64,000 bases of DNA, from assembly GCF_042850945.1 (NCBI RefSeq), contig NZ_AP031496.1:620001-684000 (forward strand), in the 5' to 3' direction. The DNA is from Halioxenophilus aromaticivorans. GTDB taxonomy: Bacteria; Pseudomonadota; Gammaproteobacteria; Pseudomonadales; Cellvibrionaceae. Shown here one piece after another: positions 9,101-17,739 of this stretch. The stretch's first letter is position 1. Each line of letters begins with the position of its first letter. A program made the position numbers and the translations under genes. Under the pieces are notes generated by a model that worked only from the letters and a program-made list of their open reading frames with translations, was not told the DNA's origin and did not search any database.

Positions 9101-10705
9101 ATGGATAGAAGAGATTACAACGTAATGCGAAAAAAGGGATTTTTATGCGCGCTTGCCGGTGCCACAACGGTATTGTTAACGGCTTGCGGTGGCGTCGGAG
9201 GTGGCGGCAGTAACAACGCCAGTACCTCGGATCCACTGGCTTGGGAGCCGGGCGTGTTCAACGACCCGGCCACCTATAAATCTTATTGTGAAAATCCGCG
9301 CAGCGGCGCCAGCGCGGTCACCGGTGAAGTGTTCGATGACCGCGTGGGCTCAACCCTGGAAGAAAATCACTGGCTGCGCGCTTGGATAAACGACAGCTAT
9401 CTCTGGTACGACGAGGTGCCCGACCTCAACCCTGATAATTACGCCACCCTGGATTACTTCGCCCTGTTAAAAACCGACGCCACCACGGCCTCGGGTAAAG
9501 AGAAGGACGAATACCACTTCACCTACAACACCGCCGATTGGGAAGCGCGTTCCCAAACCGGCGTGAGTGTGGGTTACGGCATTGATTTTGTGTTGCAATC
9601 CAGCGCGGTACCGCGGGAAATCGTGGTGGCCTTAATAGAGCCCGGCAGTGACGCAGACATCGCCGGTGCTGTGCGCGGCGACCGCGTGCTGACCATTGAT
9701 GGCTACGACGTTGACACCGACAGCCAAGCGGGGATTGACGCACTAAACCAGGGGTTGTACCCGGACAGCGACGGCGAGCAACATCTGTTTGAGCTGCAGC
9801 AAACCGATGGCACGGTAAAAACACTGGCGTTAGTGGCCGGCCCCGTGGCTAAAACCTCGGTGCGTGATCTGCAAATTATCGATACCACCACCGGGCCTGT
9901 GGGATACATGCTGTTTACCACCCACAATTCGCCCGCAGAGCGGCTGTTGGTGCAGGCCTATGAACAGCTGGCGGCGGAGAACGTCACCGATTTGATTTTA
10001 GACCTACGCTACAACGGCGGTGGTTATCTGGCCATTGCTTCCCAGGTTGCTTATATGACTGCCGGCGCAGGGCAAACCAGTAACCAGGTATTTGAACACC
10101 TGGAATTTAACGATAAATATCCCAACTCCAACCCAGTCACCGGCGGCGCCAACGATCCCATCCCGTTTTTTGATGAAACCCTGGGCTTCTCGTTAAGTGA
10201 AGGCCAGTCTTTGCCAAGCTTAAACCTGCCCCGAGTGTTTGTGCTCACCACCAGTAACACCTGCTCGGCCAGCGAATCCATTATTAATGGCTTGCGTGGT
10301 GTGGGCGTTGAAGTGATACAAATTGGCGGCGCAACCTGCGGCAAACCCTACGGCTTTTACTCCACCGATAATTGCGGCACTACCTATTTCAGTGTGCAAT
10401 TTCAATCGGTAAATGCCCTGGGTTTTGGCGATTACGCCGATGGCTTTGCCTCAGAGCAAGAAGACGCTCCGGGTGCTGTCAGTTTGCCGGGCTGTATTAT
10501 GGCCGACGACTACGACCATGCCTTGGGGGATTTAGACGAGGCCATGCTGGCCACGGCTCTGGGGTATCGACAGGATGGCTCTTGCCCGCTAAATATTTAT
10601 GCAACAGGCCAACTAGCCAAACCCGAACAGCGCACCAGTGTCAAAGCGCCCATGGTGCGTGGCCCCTGGGAAAGTAACCGTATTATGGAGTTGCCCCGAC
10701 AGTGA
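9101..10705 (+). CDS. S41-family serine peptidase, lipoprotein with PDZ domain
   Basis: A 534-residue exported lipoprotein. The leader ends in the lipobox LLTAC with Cys29, followed by a Gly/Ser linker. A PDZ-like segment sits near residues 165-225 (VALIEPGSDADIAGAVRGD). The S41 catalytic core shows TSNTCSASES with the nucleophile among Ser389-Ser393, and Lys415 in GATCGKPYGF, the spacing expected for the Ser-Lys dyad of tail-specific proteases. It also has extra Cys residues. GAGGTG 7 bases upstream supports ATG 9101 over ATG 9125. Periplasmic or outer-membrane anchored proteolysis is likely; the substrate is unknown. It is convergent with the kinase gene that ends at 10715. Confidence 0.85.
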   Translation: MDRRDYNVMRKKGFLCALAGATTVLLTACGGVGGGGSNNASTSDPLAWEPGVFNDPATYKSYCENPRSGASAVTGEVFDDRVGSTLEENHWLRAWINDSYLWYDEVPDLNPDNYATLDYFALLKTDATTASGKEKDEYHFTYNTADWEARSQTGVSVGYGIDFVLQSSAVPREIVVALIEPGSDADIAGAVRGDRVLTIDGYDVDTDSQAGIDALNQGLYPDSDGEQHLFELQQTDGTVKTLALVAGPVAKTSVRDLQIIDTTTGPVGYMLFTTHNSPAERLLVQAYEQLAAENVTDLILDLRYNGGGYLAIASQVAYMTAGAGQTSNQVFEHLEFNDKYPNSNPVTGGANDPIPFFDETLGFSLSEGQSLPSLNLPRVFVLTTSNTCSASESIINGLRGVGVEVIQIGGATCGKPYGFYSTDNCGTTYFSVQFQSVNALGFGDYADGFASEQEDAPGAVSLPGCIMADDYDHALGDLDEAMLATALGYRQDGSCPLNIYATGQLAKPEQRTSVKAPMVRGPWESNRIMELPRQ

Positions 10706-10714
10706 AATTAACCG

Positions 10715-12061
10715 TTAGGCACTATAACTTACTTTGATGGAGACCAAAGCGCCGCCCAGGGCGGCGCTACCCACCCGCAGGTGGCCGCCATGCAACTGGG
10801 CGATTCTATCCACCAAAGCCAAACCCAAACCGAAGCCTTTTTTGTTGTTATGGTCGGCTTGGTAAAACGGTTTTACCACTTGGTTTTGTTGCGCTTCGGC
10901 GATGCCGGGGCCATCGTCGGCCACGCTTAATTCAAATCCTTCCGCACTGTGATTCAGCGTAATTTCGATTTGGTTTTGCGCGTAGCGCTGGGCATTGGCA
11001 ACCAGATTCGAAAGCGCCAGTTCTAGCCAGTAGGGGTCGGCCAAAATAGAGGTACTGTTGGCGGCGGCCGTTAATTCGGTGGTTAATTGCAACGGTTGGC
11101 AATGGCGCTGTTGTTTGTCGGCGTATGAGTGCAGCCAGTAGTTTGCCTCTAGGGTTTGCACTTCGATGGCCATGTCTGGGTGATCTAATTTTGCAAACTC
11201 CAACATGGCTTGGGTGAGTTGCTGTAGTTCGTTGATATCCTGATCGATACCGGCCAGCTCATTGCGTTGTTGCTGGCTGAGTTGTTCGTTAGAGCTCAAT
11301 AACGCCAGACTGAATTTCACCCGTGACAACGGCGTACGCATTTCGTGGGACAGCACGTTACTCAAATCTTTTTGAGTTTCTATCAAATGGCGAATTTTCT
11401 CTGCCATGCTGGCGATGTTGTTGGCCAGTGGCTTTAAATTGGAGCTGTTTTTCAATTGCGGCAGTGGCGCGCGGTAGTCGTTTCTAAAATCGTTTACCGC
11501 ATGAGAGATGCGATCCAAGTCTTTTAGCAGCGGCTGCAGCCATAAGCTCACCAAAATAAATAAAGAACCGTAAAAAATCCACGTAGGCCAGTCTGGCGGC
11601 AGGGCGGCTGGCTCCAGCGGGCCAAACTGCACCCAGTGTTGACCGTTGCGGCTGGGCCAATTTAAAAAGCGTTGGCCCTGGTCATTACTGGCCACACTGT
11701 AGGGTTGTATATCATTGGCGGCTTGCTCACTGTGCACCGTTTGCGCTGGCAAAATTCGCAGCGTGTAGCGGCCTAGGATGTGTTCTTGAGGGGGGGTGGT
11801 TTTATTTGCGGTTTTGTTTTGGTCGTTGCCGTCATTGTTATTTATTGGCTCGTTGATGTGGGCTTCTGCCACGGTGTTGGCAAGCTGGTACAGAGCATCG
11901 TAGGTGCGTTGGGACTCTTGGGTTTTAACCCACGGGTAAAACACCAAATCTAAAACCAGCGCCACGGCGGCAATGCCAAAAATAATGGCGAAATAATAGC
12001 GCAGCAGCAGCCGGTTGTTGGCTGAGGCTCGGCGCAGGGCCGCTAACCAGTTTTTTACCAT
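10715..12061 (-). CDS. Sensor histidine kinase (RstB-like)
   Basis: A 448-residue inner-membrane kinase. TM1 is at about 19-41 and TM2 at 160-178, with a roughly 115-residue periplasmic sensor region containing an Asn-rich stretch (71-86). The HAMP-like linker leads to the HisKA motif LSHEMRTPLSR with phospho-acceptor His239, then the N box (LSNLVANAQRYAQ), G1 (VADDGPGIA) and G2 (GFGLGLALVDR) of the ATPase domain. The ATG at 12061 overlaps the regulator gene's end by 7 bases, so it is translationally coupled. It is the last gene of the mipA - DUF3019 - regulator - kinase operon. The signal is unknown; RstB-like naming rests on architecture and neighbours. Confidence 0.9.
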   Translation of the reverse strand: MVKNWLAALRRASANNRLLLRYYFAIIFGIAAVALVLDLVFYPWVKTQESQRTYDALYQLANTVAEAHINEPINNNDGNDQNKTANKTTPPQEHILGRYTLRILPAQTVHSEQAANDIQPYSVASNDQGQRFLNWPSRNGQHWVQFGPLEPAALPPDWPTWIFYGSLFILVSLWLQPLLKDLDRISHAVNDFRNDYRAPLPQLKNSSNLKPLANNIASMAEKIRHLIETQKDLSNVLSHEMRTPLSRVKFSLALLSSNEQLSQQQRNELAGIDQDINELQQLTQAMLEFAKLDHPDMAIEVQTLEANYWLHSYADKQQRHCQPLQLTTELTAAANSTSILADPYWLELALSNLVANAQRYAQNQIEITLNHSAEGFELSVADDGPGIAEAQQNQVVKPFYQADHNNKKGFGLGLALVDRIAQLHGGHLRVGSAALGGALVSIKVSYSA

Positions 12062-12765
12062 GCGTCGCGCGGCAGCAGGTAGCCTTTGCCCCAAACGGTT
12101 TTGATTTTTTCTGGCGCGGTTGGGTTGTCATCAAAGGCTTTGCGCAGGCGAGAAATATACACATCCACGGTGCGATCTTGGCCGTCGTATTCAATGCCGC
12201 GTATTTGTTTGAGTAAATCATCTCGGCTCATGATGCAGTCGGCGTTGATCACCAAAAACATCAGCAGATCGTACTCTTGGGAGCTCAGTGTGACGGGGTT
12301 TTCTTGGTACCACACATCGCGGGAAAACCGATTGATCCGCAAGCCGCCCAAGCAAATATCCCGGGGCGCGGTTTCTGGGTTGAGGTCGGCGGGCTCATGG
12401 CGGCGCAATAAATTGCGTATGCGGGCCAGCAATACCATGGGTTCAGCGGGCTTGCACAGGTAATCGTCGGCGCCGGTTTCCAGGCCCACCACCTCATCCA
12501 TATGCGTATTGCGCGCGGTCAATAAAATAATGGGTACGTTGGCGGTTTGTTTTAATTGCTTGCACAGGGTTAGGCCATCGGTGCCCGGCAGCATGATATC
12601 CAATAGAATTAAATCCGGCCGGCAGCGGTGAAAAGTCGCCAGGGCGTTGTCGCCATGGTGTTCTACCACCACATGGTAATTGTGCTGCTGTAAATAACGC
12701 TGGGTAAGTTCCGCCAAGCGCTGGTCGTCTTCAATCAGCAATAGGTTGGTGGGTGCTGTGCTCAC
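12055..12765 (-). CDS. OmpR-family response regulator (RstA-like)
   Basis: A 236-residue two-domain regulator. The receiver shows the acidic pair Asp13-Asp14, phospho-acceptor Asp56 (LILLDIMLPGTDG), Thr83 and Lys105 (YLCKPAEP). The C-terminal winged helix ends with the recognition region VDVYISRLRKAFDD and WGKGYLL. The upstream frame is open for another 73 residues but reads as non-conserved Arg/Pro-rich shadow sequence. GTG at 12765 overlaps the stop of the DUF3019 gene (ATGTGA) and gives the usual STAPTNLLLIEDD start. It is phosphorylated by the kinase encoded next and probably controls this operon and others. Confidence 0.9.
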   Translation of the reverse strand: MSTAPTNLLLIEDDQRLAELTQRYLQQHNYHVVVEHHGDNALATFHRCRPDLILLDIMLPGTDGLTLCKQLKQTANVPIILLTARNTHMDEVVGLETGADDYLCKPAEPMVLLARIRNLLRRHEPADLNPETAPRDICLGGLRINRFSRDVWYQENPVTLSSQEYDLLMFLVINADCIMSRDDLLKQIRGIEYDGQDRTVDVYISRLRKAFDDNPTAPEKIKTVWGKGYLLPRDAW

Positions 12766-13265
12766 ATTAGGCTCCACACGTGCTTGCGGCGGCGGTTGCG
12801 TCGGCGATCTTCGGTGTAGGTAGACAACACTTCCACGGCGGCCTCGGCCAAGGGGCGGGCTTGGCCGTCTTCGGTGAGCCAAAATAACTCTTGGTCGTTT
12901 ACGGTTAACGTACTTTGCCACTGGCCCTGGTCGTCTTGCTGCCAGCATTGCAGGGGTGTTTGCTGAGCTTTTTGTACCAGGCAATAGTTGCCTAAATTAT
13001 CGGCGTGCCAAGCGAATTCCAGCGGCAGTTCGCAGGTTTTATCGGGCGAGTCGGTAATGCATAAGGTGGGTGTTAGGGTAAGCTCGTTGGCCAGGCTTAC
13101 CTGTGCGAGCACAACACTGAGCAGCGCCAGGATTAACGCTCGTGGGCGGGCAGGGTTACGGACACAAACACAGGCACAGTTACGGGCACATTCATAGGCA
13201 CTGGGGGCAAACACAAACAGGCGCATCCGGTAGCTCTTGGGTGGCGAGTGGTACGGCAAAGCCAT
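12762..13265 (-). CDS. DUF3019 family protein
   Basis: A 167-residue exported protein with a hydrophobic leader (ALILALLSVVLAQVSLANE). The mature domain has LCITDSPDKTCELPLEFAW, QTPLQCWQQDD and LFWLTEDG, with four Cys residues likely pairing in the periplasm, and ends in a very basic tail (EDRRRNRRRKHVW). DUF3019 genes commonly sit beside an OmpR-type two-component pair and a MipA/OmpV gene, exactly as here, so an accessory role in sensing is plausible. The start is uncertain: ATG 13265 leaves a long N-region before the leader, and ATG 13226 is the alternative. It lies 10 bases after mipA and overlaps the regulator. Confidence 0.75.
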   Translation of the reverse strand: MALPYHSPPKSYRMRLFVFAPSAYECARNCACVCVRNPARPRALILALLSVVLAQVSLANELTLTPTLCITDSPDKTCELPLEFAWHADNLGNYCLVQKAQQTPLQCWQQDDQGQWQSTLTVNDQELFWLTEDGQARPLAEAAVEVLSTYTEDRRRNRRRKHVWSLM

Positions 13266-13275
13266 TACAAAACCA

Positions 13276-14238
13276 TTAAAACGTGTACTTTACACCGGCA
13301 TAGGCAGTTGTGATGTGGTCGTCAGTCACAAACGGGCTATCGGCAATGGCATCGCTCAGTGTCTCATACTCCAACACCAAGCCTAGGCTCATCGATTTGC
13401 TGAGATAGTACCGCAGTAGGGTGCTGGCGTGGAAATTTAGCCCGTCATCGGCGCTGTAACGGGCGTAACCGGCCACCGCCTCGCCGGGCAGAATGCCGTA
13501 ATAGTAGTCGTTCAGCTGCTGGCTGCGGTAGCTGAGGCCCGCGCTGGCCGTCCAGGTAAAGCGTTGCCAGTGGCCGCTGCGGCCCAGGCTTAGGTTGGCC
13601 TCGTAGCCATCGTGCTTGTTGCTGATATCGTGTACCAGGCTGGCCTGGGCGAAGCCCCAGGGGCCGTCGGTGAGCACTTCAAAACCGGCTTCCAGGGCGT
13701 AATCGCGATCGGGGATATCGAACTCTGTGGTGCTACCGCTGCCGCCGTCGCTTGGGGTGCCGCCGGAGCCGTCTGAGTCTAAGCCGTCGTTGCCATCGGA
13801 ATCCACGCCACCTTGCTGCAGGCCATCGCCGCCATCGGAGCCCAATTGATCACTGCCGGCGAAGCTCACCAGTAAACTGTTGGTGTTTTCAAAAAACAGC
13901 CGCTCGGTATTCACCCGGGCGATGGCGTTGAGGGTAAAGCGGTGGTTATCGACCAAGGTGAAGCCTACATCGCCATTATCAAAAAACCAACGCTCACCGT
14001 ACCAAGAGAAATCCACCACGGCGATTAAATTGAGGTTGTCGGCATCCACCAACGGGTTACTGCGCTGGCCATAGCCTAGGGTAACCCCCAGCTGCCATGG
14101 GCGTTGATCTGCCCGCGCGGTGTCGTTGAGGGAGGCGGCATGGCCTAGGCTACTGACTAGCAGGCAGCAAGCTGCTAACAGCGGCGCCAAAGCTGGCCTA
14201 ATTGGCGGCACCCTCGATGGGTGGCGGAGTTTTATCAT
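13276..14238 (-). CDS. MipA/OmpV family outer-membrane protein
   Basis: A 320-residue beta-barrel protein. A Sec leader (PALAPLLAACCLLVSSLGHA) is followed by alternating amphipathic strands and a C-terminal Phe (YAGVKYTF), as in outer-membrane proteins. The MipA/OmpV signature region is WQLGVTLGYGQRSNPL near residues 48-63. Residues about 128-173 form an unusual Asp/Gly/Ser-rich insertion (GSDGGDGLQQ, DSDGNDGLDSDGSGG), which probably is a surface loop and could bind divalent cations. ATG 14238 is preferred over the 13-residue longer frame. It is the first gene of the operon with DUF3019 and the two-component pair. Family members act as porin-like proteins or in murein complex assembly. Confidence 0.85.
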   Translation of the reverse strand: MIKLRHPSRVPPIRPALAPLLAACCLLVSSLGHAASLNDTARADQRPWQLGVTLGYGQRSNPLVDADNLNLIAVVDFSWYGERWFFDNGDVGFTLVDNHRFTLNAIARVNTERLFFENTNSLLVSFAGSDQLGSDGGDGLQQGGVDSDGNDGLDSDGSGGTPSDGGSGSTTEFDIPDRDYALEAGFEVLTDGPWGFAQASLVHDISNKHDGYEANLSLGRSGHWQRFTWTASAGLSYRSQQLNDYYYGILPGEAVAGYARYSADDGLNFHASTLLRYYLSKSMSLGLVLEYETLSDAIADSPFVTDDHITTAYAGVKYTF

Positions 14239-14649
14239 GGGGTGTCTGCGTAGTTGTGTGCTTGCGCCGGGATTCAAATTGCCGTGTTAATTAACCGTTT
14301 CCTAAAGCTTAACCGCTTATCCGATTTGCGGTAGCCAGAATTTGTGAACAATTGTGAAATAAAATCCGCCTTTTATTGTTTGGGGTGCTGTGGCGCTCGG
14401 CTGGGGGCGGGGTTTAACTCCAAAAAATGCAGATTTTCGCGGGTGACTAATAGGCCCAAATAATAATCCTGTAGACGGCTTTTTTTAAACCTTTTAGCTA
14501 TCCCGCGGGTATTTACAGGCGTTCACAATTTTAATCATTTCCATTACAGAAAATTCTTTGGGTGCCAGGGTATTCTGCCGCTCACCACAATAAAGCTGGT
14601 TGCTACCGGCTGCTGACATCCACTGCTCTAATCTTATAATGGTGAGCCC
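14239..14649. other. Divergent regulatory region between mipA and the beta-propeller lipoprotein gene, 411 bp
   Basis: No gene is seen. The region is AT-rich from 14330 to 14370 and from 14450 to 14560 and must contain the promoters of both flanking genes. It holds two TTGTGAA heptamers one helical turn apart (listed separately) and one inverted copy, TTCACAA, at 14522-14528. Confidence 0.5.
14342..14358. promoter_or_regulatory. Candidate operator: two TTGTGAA repeats in helical phase
   Basis: TTGTGAA occurs at 14342-14348 and 14352-14358, start to start 10 bases, about 105-115 bases before the mipA start. OmpR-family regulators bind tandem half-sites with one-turn spacing, and such a regulator is encoded in this operon. 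Autoregulation is therefore a reasonable inference, but the motif does not match the E. coli RstA box. Confidence 0.3.
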
Positions 14650-16626
14650 ATGAGTTTATTTCCCAATGCGCACTGCAACCGCTCAGTGACCGTGAAAGCA
14701 ACTGCAGTGATCGGTGTAATGGTTCTGATGACCGCCTGTGGTGGCTCAGGCGGAGGTAAAAGCGCCGAGCCGGTAGAGAAATCACCGAAAGTAAATCTAA
14801 AGCCTTCGGCATCGGGCCAAGAGCTGGAATCCTACCTAAAAGCCGGATTTGCTTCGCTCAATCAACTGAACTTGGTCAGTTACATGGATGACTCGGTGGC
14901 CGTCGAGGATGCAGGCGCAGATGCCAGTAGCACCAACACCCAGGTGGCCGGCGTGGACGAGGGCGATTTTTGGCAATACAACGGCCACCACTTTTATTAT
15001 CGCAACCCCACCCAAACGGGTGTTGTTTCGGTGGTAAAGCCTGGCGATGACCCGGCCATTATTGGCGACATCGACCTGGGCTTTAACATCAGCGAGCTGT
15101 ATGCCTCGGCCACCCACTTGGTGGCACTCAGCCCGGTTAGTTACCCCAGCTACTGGGGTATGCCCACGGGGTATGATGGTAGTAACCAAGGCGAGCTGGC
15201 GGTGTGGGATATAAGCCAAGTAAATGCCTCCACCGATAGCGCAGAGGCGGTGTTATCGGTGCAGTTGCAAGGCGATATGGTCAGCTCACGCAAAGTGGGT
15301 GACGAGCTGTATCTGGTCACCCGCCATACGGCTTACCTCAAGGATTGGATAGACTACCCTCAATCCGACGCAGACATTGCGGCCAACCAACGTTTGTTAG
15401 ACGCCGCCAGCCTAGACGATTTTCTGCCCACGATAACCGTCAATGGCCAAGGCCAAAGCTTGCTTCAAGAGGCGGGATGTTATCTGGTGCAGGACGAAGC
15501 CAACGGCTATCCCACGCTGACCTCCCTCACTCGCATTAATACTCTCACCGGAGAGTTCACCAATAATTGTGTGGCAGGCCCGGTGGACGGGTTATACATG
15601 AGCCAAAACAGCGCTTATTTATTTAGCTCCGCTACGGATTTTTCTGACTTTATTGATAGCTCGGTGGTGGATGAATTTGGTGAGCCCACCGAGCAGACCC
15701 ACATTCATAAATTTGCTCTGAACGCAGACTTGGATTATCTGGCCTCCAACGTGGTGGCCGGTTACGCATCGTGTAACGAAGCGCGCTATTGCTTTGGCGA
15801 ATTGGACGATGGCTCTTTGGCGGTGGTAACCACCTACGGTTGGTGGCAGGACATTGAGCACCACCTAGCGATTTTAAACCCTGGGGATTTAGCGGTGCAG
15901 GCCAGGCTGCCCAATGAGTCTGCCCCGGTGGCCATAGGTAAACCCGGTGAGAGATTGTACGCCGCCAGAATTCTAGGCAACCGCGCCTATTTGGTCACCT
16001 TCAAAACCATAGATCCACTCTACGTGCTGGATTTATCCAACATCGCCAGCCCGGTGATGATGGGTGAGTTAGAAATTCCCGGTTTTAGCGATTACCTACA
16101 CCCGATTAACGATTCACTGCTATTGGGCATAGGCAAGGACGTCGCCACCGACGAATTTGGCAATGCCTTAGAGCAGGGGGTGAAGGTGGATTTGTTCGAT
16201 GTATCCAATATGTCGCAGCCCGCTCAGTTGGCCAGTTTTAGCCTAGGTAAGCGCGGCTCCAGTACGGAAGTTTCCTGGGACAGCCACGCTTTTACGTCGC
16301 ATTGGCAGGGCAATCAGTTCCGCTTTGTCATTCCTGTGGACATAAGTGAGGTGAGCATCAACGACAGTGACCAAAGCCAAGATCCGTCTTACCACCACCC
16401 TCATTCCTACACTGGCTTCCAGGCGTTCGAGGTAGACATCGCGCCCGGCACCAACGCCAATATTTACGCGCTGCCCGCCAGCAAAATCCCTGGCGACTAT
16501 TCGTCCAATCAATGGGTGATGGGATCAAGGGCCACGATAATCGGTGATGACGTGTATTTATTTCAGCGCGGGAGAGTGTTTGTGACCCATTGGGAAAACA
16601 TCGAAAGTCTCCAAACCGTGGACTAA
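14650..16626 (+). CDS. Beta-propeller domain lipoprotein (PF09826-like)
   Basis: A 658-residue secreted lipoprotein. The leader ends in VLMTAC with Cys30, followed by a Gly/Ser linker. The signature STNTQVAGVDEGDFW (near residues 96-110) is the entry of the C-terminal beta-propeller family, after which repeated blade-like segments end in VVTTYG, YLVTFKTIDPLYVLDLS and VKVDLFDVS. It finishes with YLFQRGRVFVTHWE. Members are large, probably cell-surface or periplasmic, and have no known function. The gene is monocistronic: a divergent regulatory region lies upstream and tandem repeats plus a strong hairpin downstream. Confidence 0.8.
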   Translation: MSLFPNAHCNRSVTVKATAVIGVMVLMTACGGSGGGKSAEPVEKSPKVNLKPSASGQELESYLKAGFASLNQLNLVSYMDDSVAVEDAGADASSTNTQVAGVDEGDFWQYNGHHFYYRNPTQTGVVSVVKPGDDPAIIGDIDLGFNISELYASATHLVALSPVSYPSYWGMPTGYDGSNQGELAVWDISQVNASTDSAEAVLSVQLQGDMVSSRKVGDELYLVTRHTAYLKDWIDYPQSDADIAANQRLLDAASLDDFLPTITVNGQGQSLLQEAGCYLVQDEANGYPTLTSLTRINTLTGEFTNNCVAGPVDGLYMSQNSAYLFSSATDFSDFIDSSVVDEFGEPTEQTHIHKFALNADLDYLASNVVAGYASCNEARYCFGELDDGSLAVVTTYGWWQDIEHHLAILNPGDLAVQARLPNESAPVAIGKPGERLYAARILGNRAYLVTFKTIDPLYVLDLSNIASPVMMGELEIPGFSDYLHPINDSLLLGIGKDVATDEFGNALEQGVKVDLFDVSNMSQPAQLASFSLGKRGSSTEVSWDSHAFTSHWQGNQFRFVIPVDISEVSINDSDQSQDPSYHHPHSYTGFQAFEVDIAPGTNANIYALPASKIPGDYSSNQWVMGSRATIIGDDVYLFQRGRVFVTHWENIESLQTVD

Positions 16627-16648
16627 GCACACCGGAAACCAATGGGGT

Positions 16649-16702
16649 AAATCAATGGGGTCAGAGCAGTTTGATAAATCAATGGGCTCAGAGCAGTTTG
16701 AT
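16649..16702. repeat. Tandem 27-bp repeat of the ATCAATGGGGTCAGAGC family
   Basis: Two abutting 27-base units, 16649-16675 and 16676-16702, differ at one base. Each begins AAATCAATGGG and ends CAGAGCAGTTTGAT. A partial third copy (CCAATGGGGTAA) precedes them at 16639-16650. The core is the same as in the palindromic copies at 22469, 25071 and 26559, but here the inverted partner is missing. Confidence 0.8.
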
Positions 16703-16711
16703 CACCCACAA

Positions 16712-16739
16712 AAAAGGCCGCTAAACAGAGCGGCCTTTT
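16712..16739. terminator. Bidirectional intrinsic terminator
   Basis: AAAAGGCCGCT (16712-16722) pairs perfectly with AGCGGCCTTTT (16729-16739) around a 6-base loop. A/T runs on both flanks let it terminate the beta-propeller gene on the plus strand and crp on the minus strand. Confidence 0.85.
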
Positions 16740-16776
16740 CTACTAACATCGCGCGGAGACGGCGCAACCAAACGGT

Positions 16777-17430
16777 CTACCGGGTGCCAAACACCACCAT
16801 GGTTTTGCCTTTCACCGATACCAAACCCTGATCTTCCAGGGTTTTCAGTACACGGCCAACCATCTCACGGGAGCAGCCCACAATACGGCCGATCTCTTGG
16901 CGGGTGATTTTGATTTGCATGCCATCTGGGTGGGTCATGGCGTCTGGCTCGTTGCACAGGTCGAGCAGAGTGCGTGCTACGCGGCCGGTAACGTCCAGAA
17001 AAGCTAGGTCGCCTACTTTGCGAGTGGTGTTGCGCAGGCGCTTTGCCATTTGCTTGCCCAGGGCGTAAAGGAACTCTGGGTGGTCGCCTGTGATTTCGTG
17101 GAACTTGGCGTAGCTGATTTCGGCTACTTCACATTCGGTTTTGGCCCGTACCCAGGCGCTGCGCGAATCGTGTTCGTCAAATAAGCCCATTTCGCCGAAG
17201 AAGTCGCCGTCGTTTAAATAGGCGACAATCATTTCGTGGCCTTCGTCGTCCTCAATAACGACGGTGACCGAACCGGAAATGATGTAGTAAAGAGAGTCAC
17301 TCTTATCGCCCGCGTATATCAGCGTACTTTTAGCTGGATAGCGGCGACGATGGCAGTGACTGAGAAATTGATCCACGTTGTCGATATGTGGTGTTAACGA
17401 TACGGCTACCAAACTTGATCCCCCTGGCAT
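16777..17430 (-). CDS. crp: cAMP receptor protein, Vfr/CRP type
   Basis: A 217-residue CRP-family regulator. The cyclic-nucleotide pocket FFGEMGLFDEHDSRSAWVRAKT (77-98) has Glu80, Arg90 and Ser91 as in E. coli CRP and Pseudomonas Vfr. The C-terminal helix-turn-helix TRQEIGRIVGCSREMVGRVL spans 176-195 with the CRP recognition Arg-Glu pair. ATG 17430 follows AAGG by 7 bases and gives the family length; the frame is open a little further upstream. It binds cAMP and controls carbon use, adhesion or virulence-type regulons. The divergent osmC gene and nearby coq7 match the pseudomonad neighbourhood. A CRP-like site lies about 55 bases upstream. Confidence 0.95.
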   Translation of the reverse strand: MPGGSSLVAVSLTPHIDNVDQFLSHCHRRRYPAKSTLIYAGDKSDSLYYIISGSVTVVIEDDEGHEMIVAYLNDGDFFGEMGLFDEHDSRSAWVRAKTECEVAEISYAKFHEITGDHPEFLYALGKQMAKRLRNTTRKVGDLAFLDVTGRVARTLLDLCNEPDAMTHPDGMQIKITRQEIGRIVGCSREMVGRVLKTLEDQGLVSVKGKTMVVFGTR

Positions 17431-17482
17431 TGTGGCCTTACTTTCTACCTCGACCGCAGGCCAATGACTGTGCGCACGCAAA

Positions 17483-17498
17483 TGTGCTTCAGTTCACA
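17483..17498. promoter_or_regulatory. CRP/Vfr binding site upstream of crp
   Basis: TGTGC-N6-TCACA at 17483-17498 has 9 of 10 consensus bases, and the centre TTCAGT also fits the published Vfr consensus (YAGW core). It lies 53 bases before the crp start in the 309-bp gap between crp and osmC, where both promoters must be. The rest of that gap shows no other clear element. Autoregulation is inferred. Confidence 0.6.
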
Positions 17499-17739
17499 GT
17501 CTAGCTGCTAAACTCGATAATTGTTATTCGGGCAGAAGATTATGGCTTTCTTAGTGCTATGGCCAGCGCTAGCCGCCGTTTTTGTATCACAAGGCGTCAA
17601 AAATGTGATGTGCGTACCGGCGAGTGTCGGCTTGTGGCCATGTTGGTAAAGCGGGTTGTACAGTCGGCCAACTCTACGGTTTGTGATAATCTGTGCGACC
17701 CGTTAAAAGGGCTTAAGTTTCAATTCCTGGAGTAAAAAA

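Noticed and set aside
16649..16702. CRISPR-like array
   Set aside because: Only two abutting copies without spacers and no cas genes; they belong to the dispersed palindromic repeat family.
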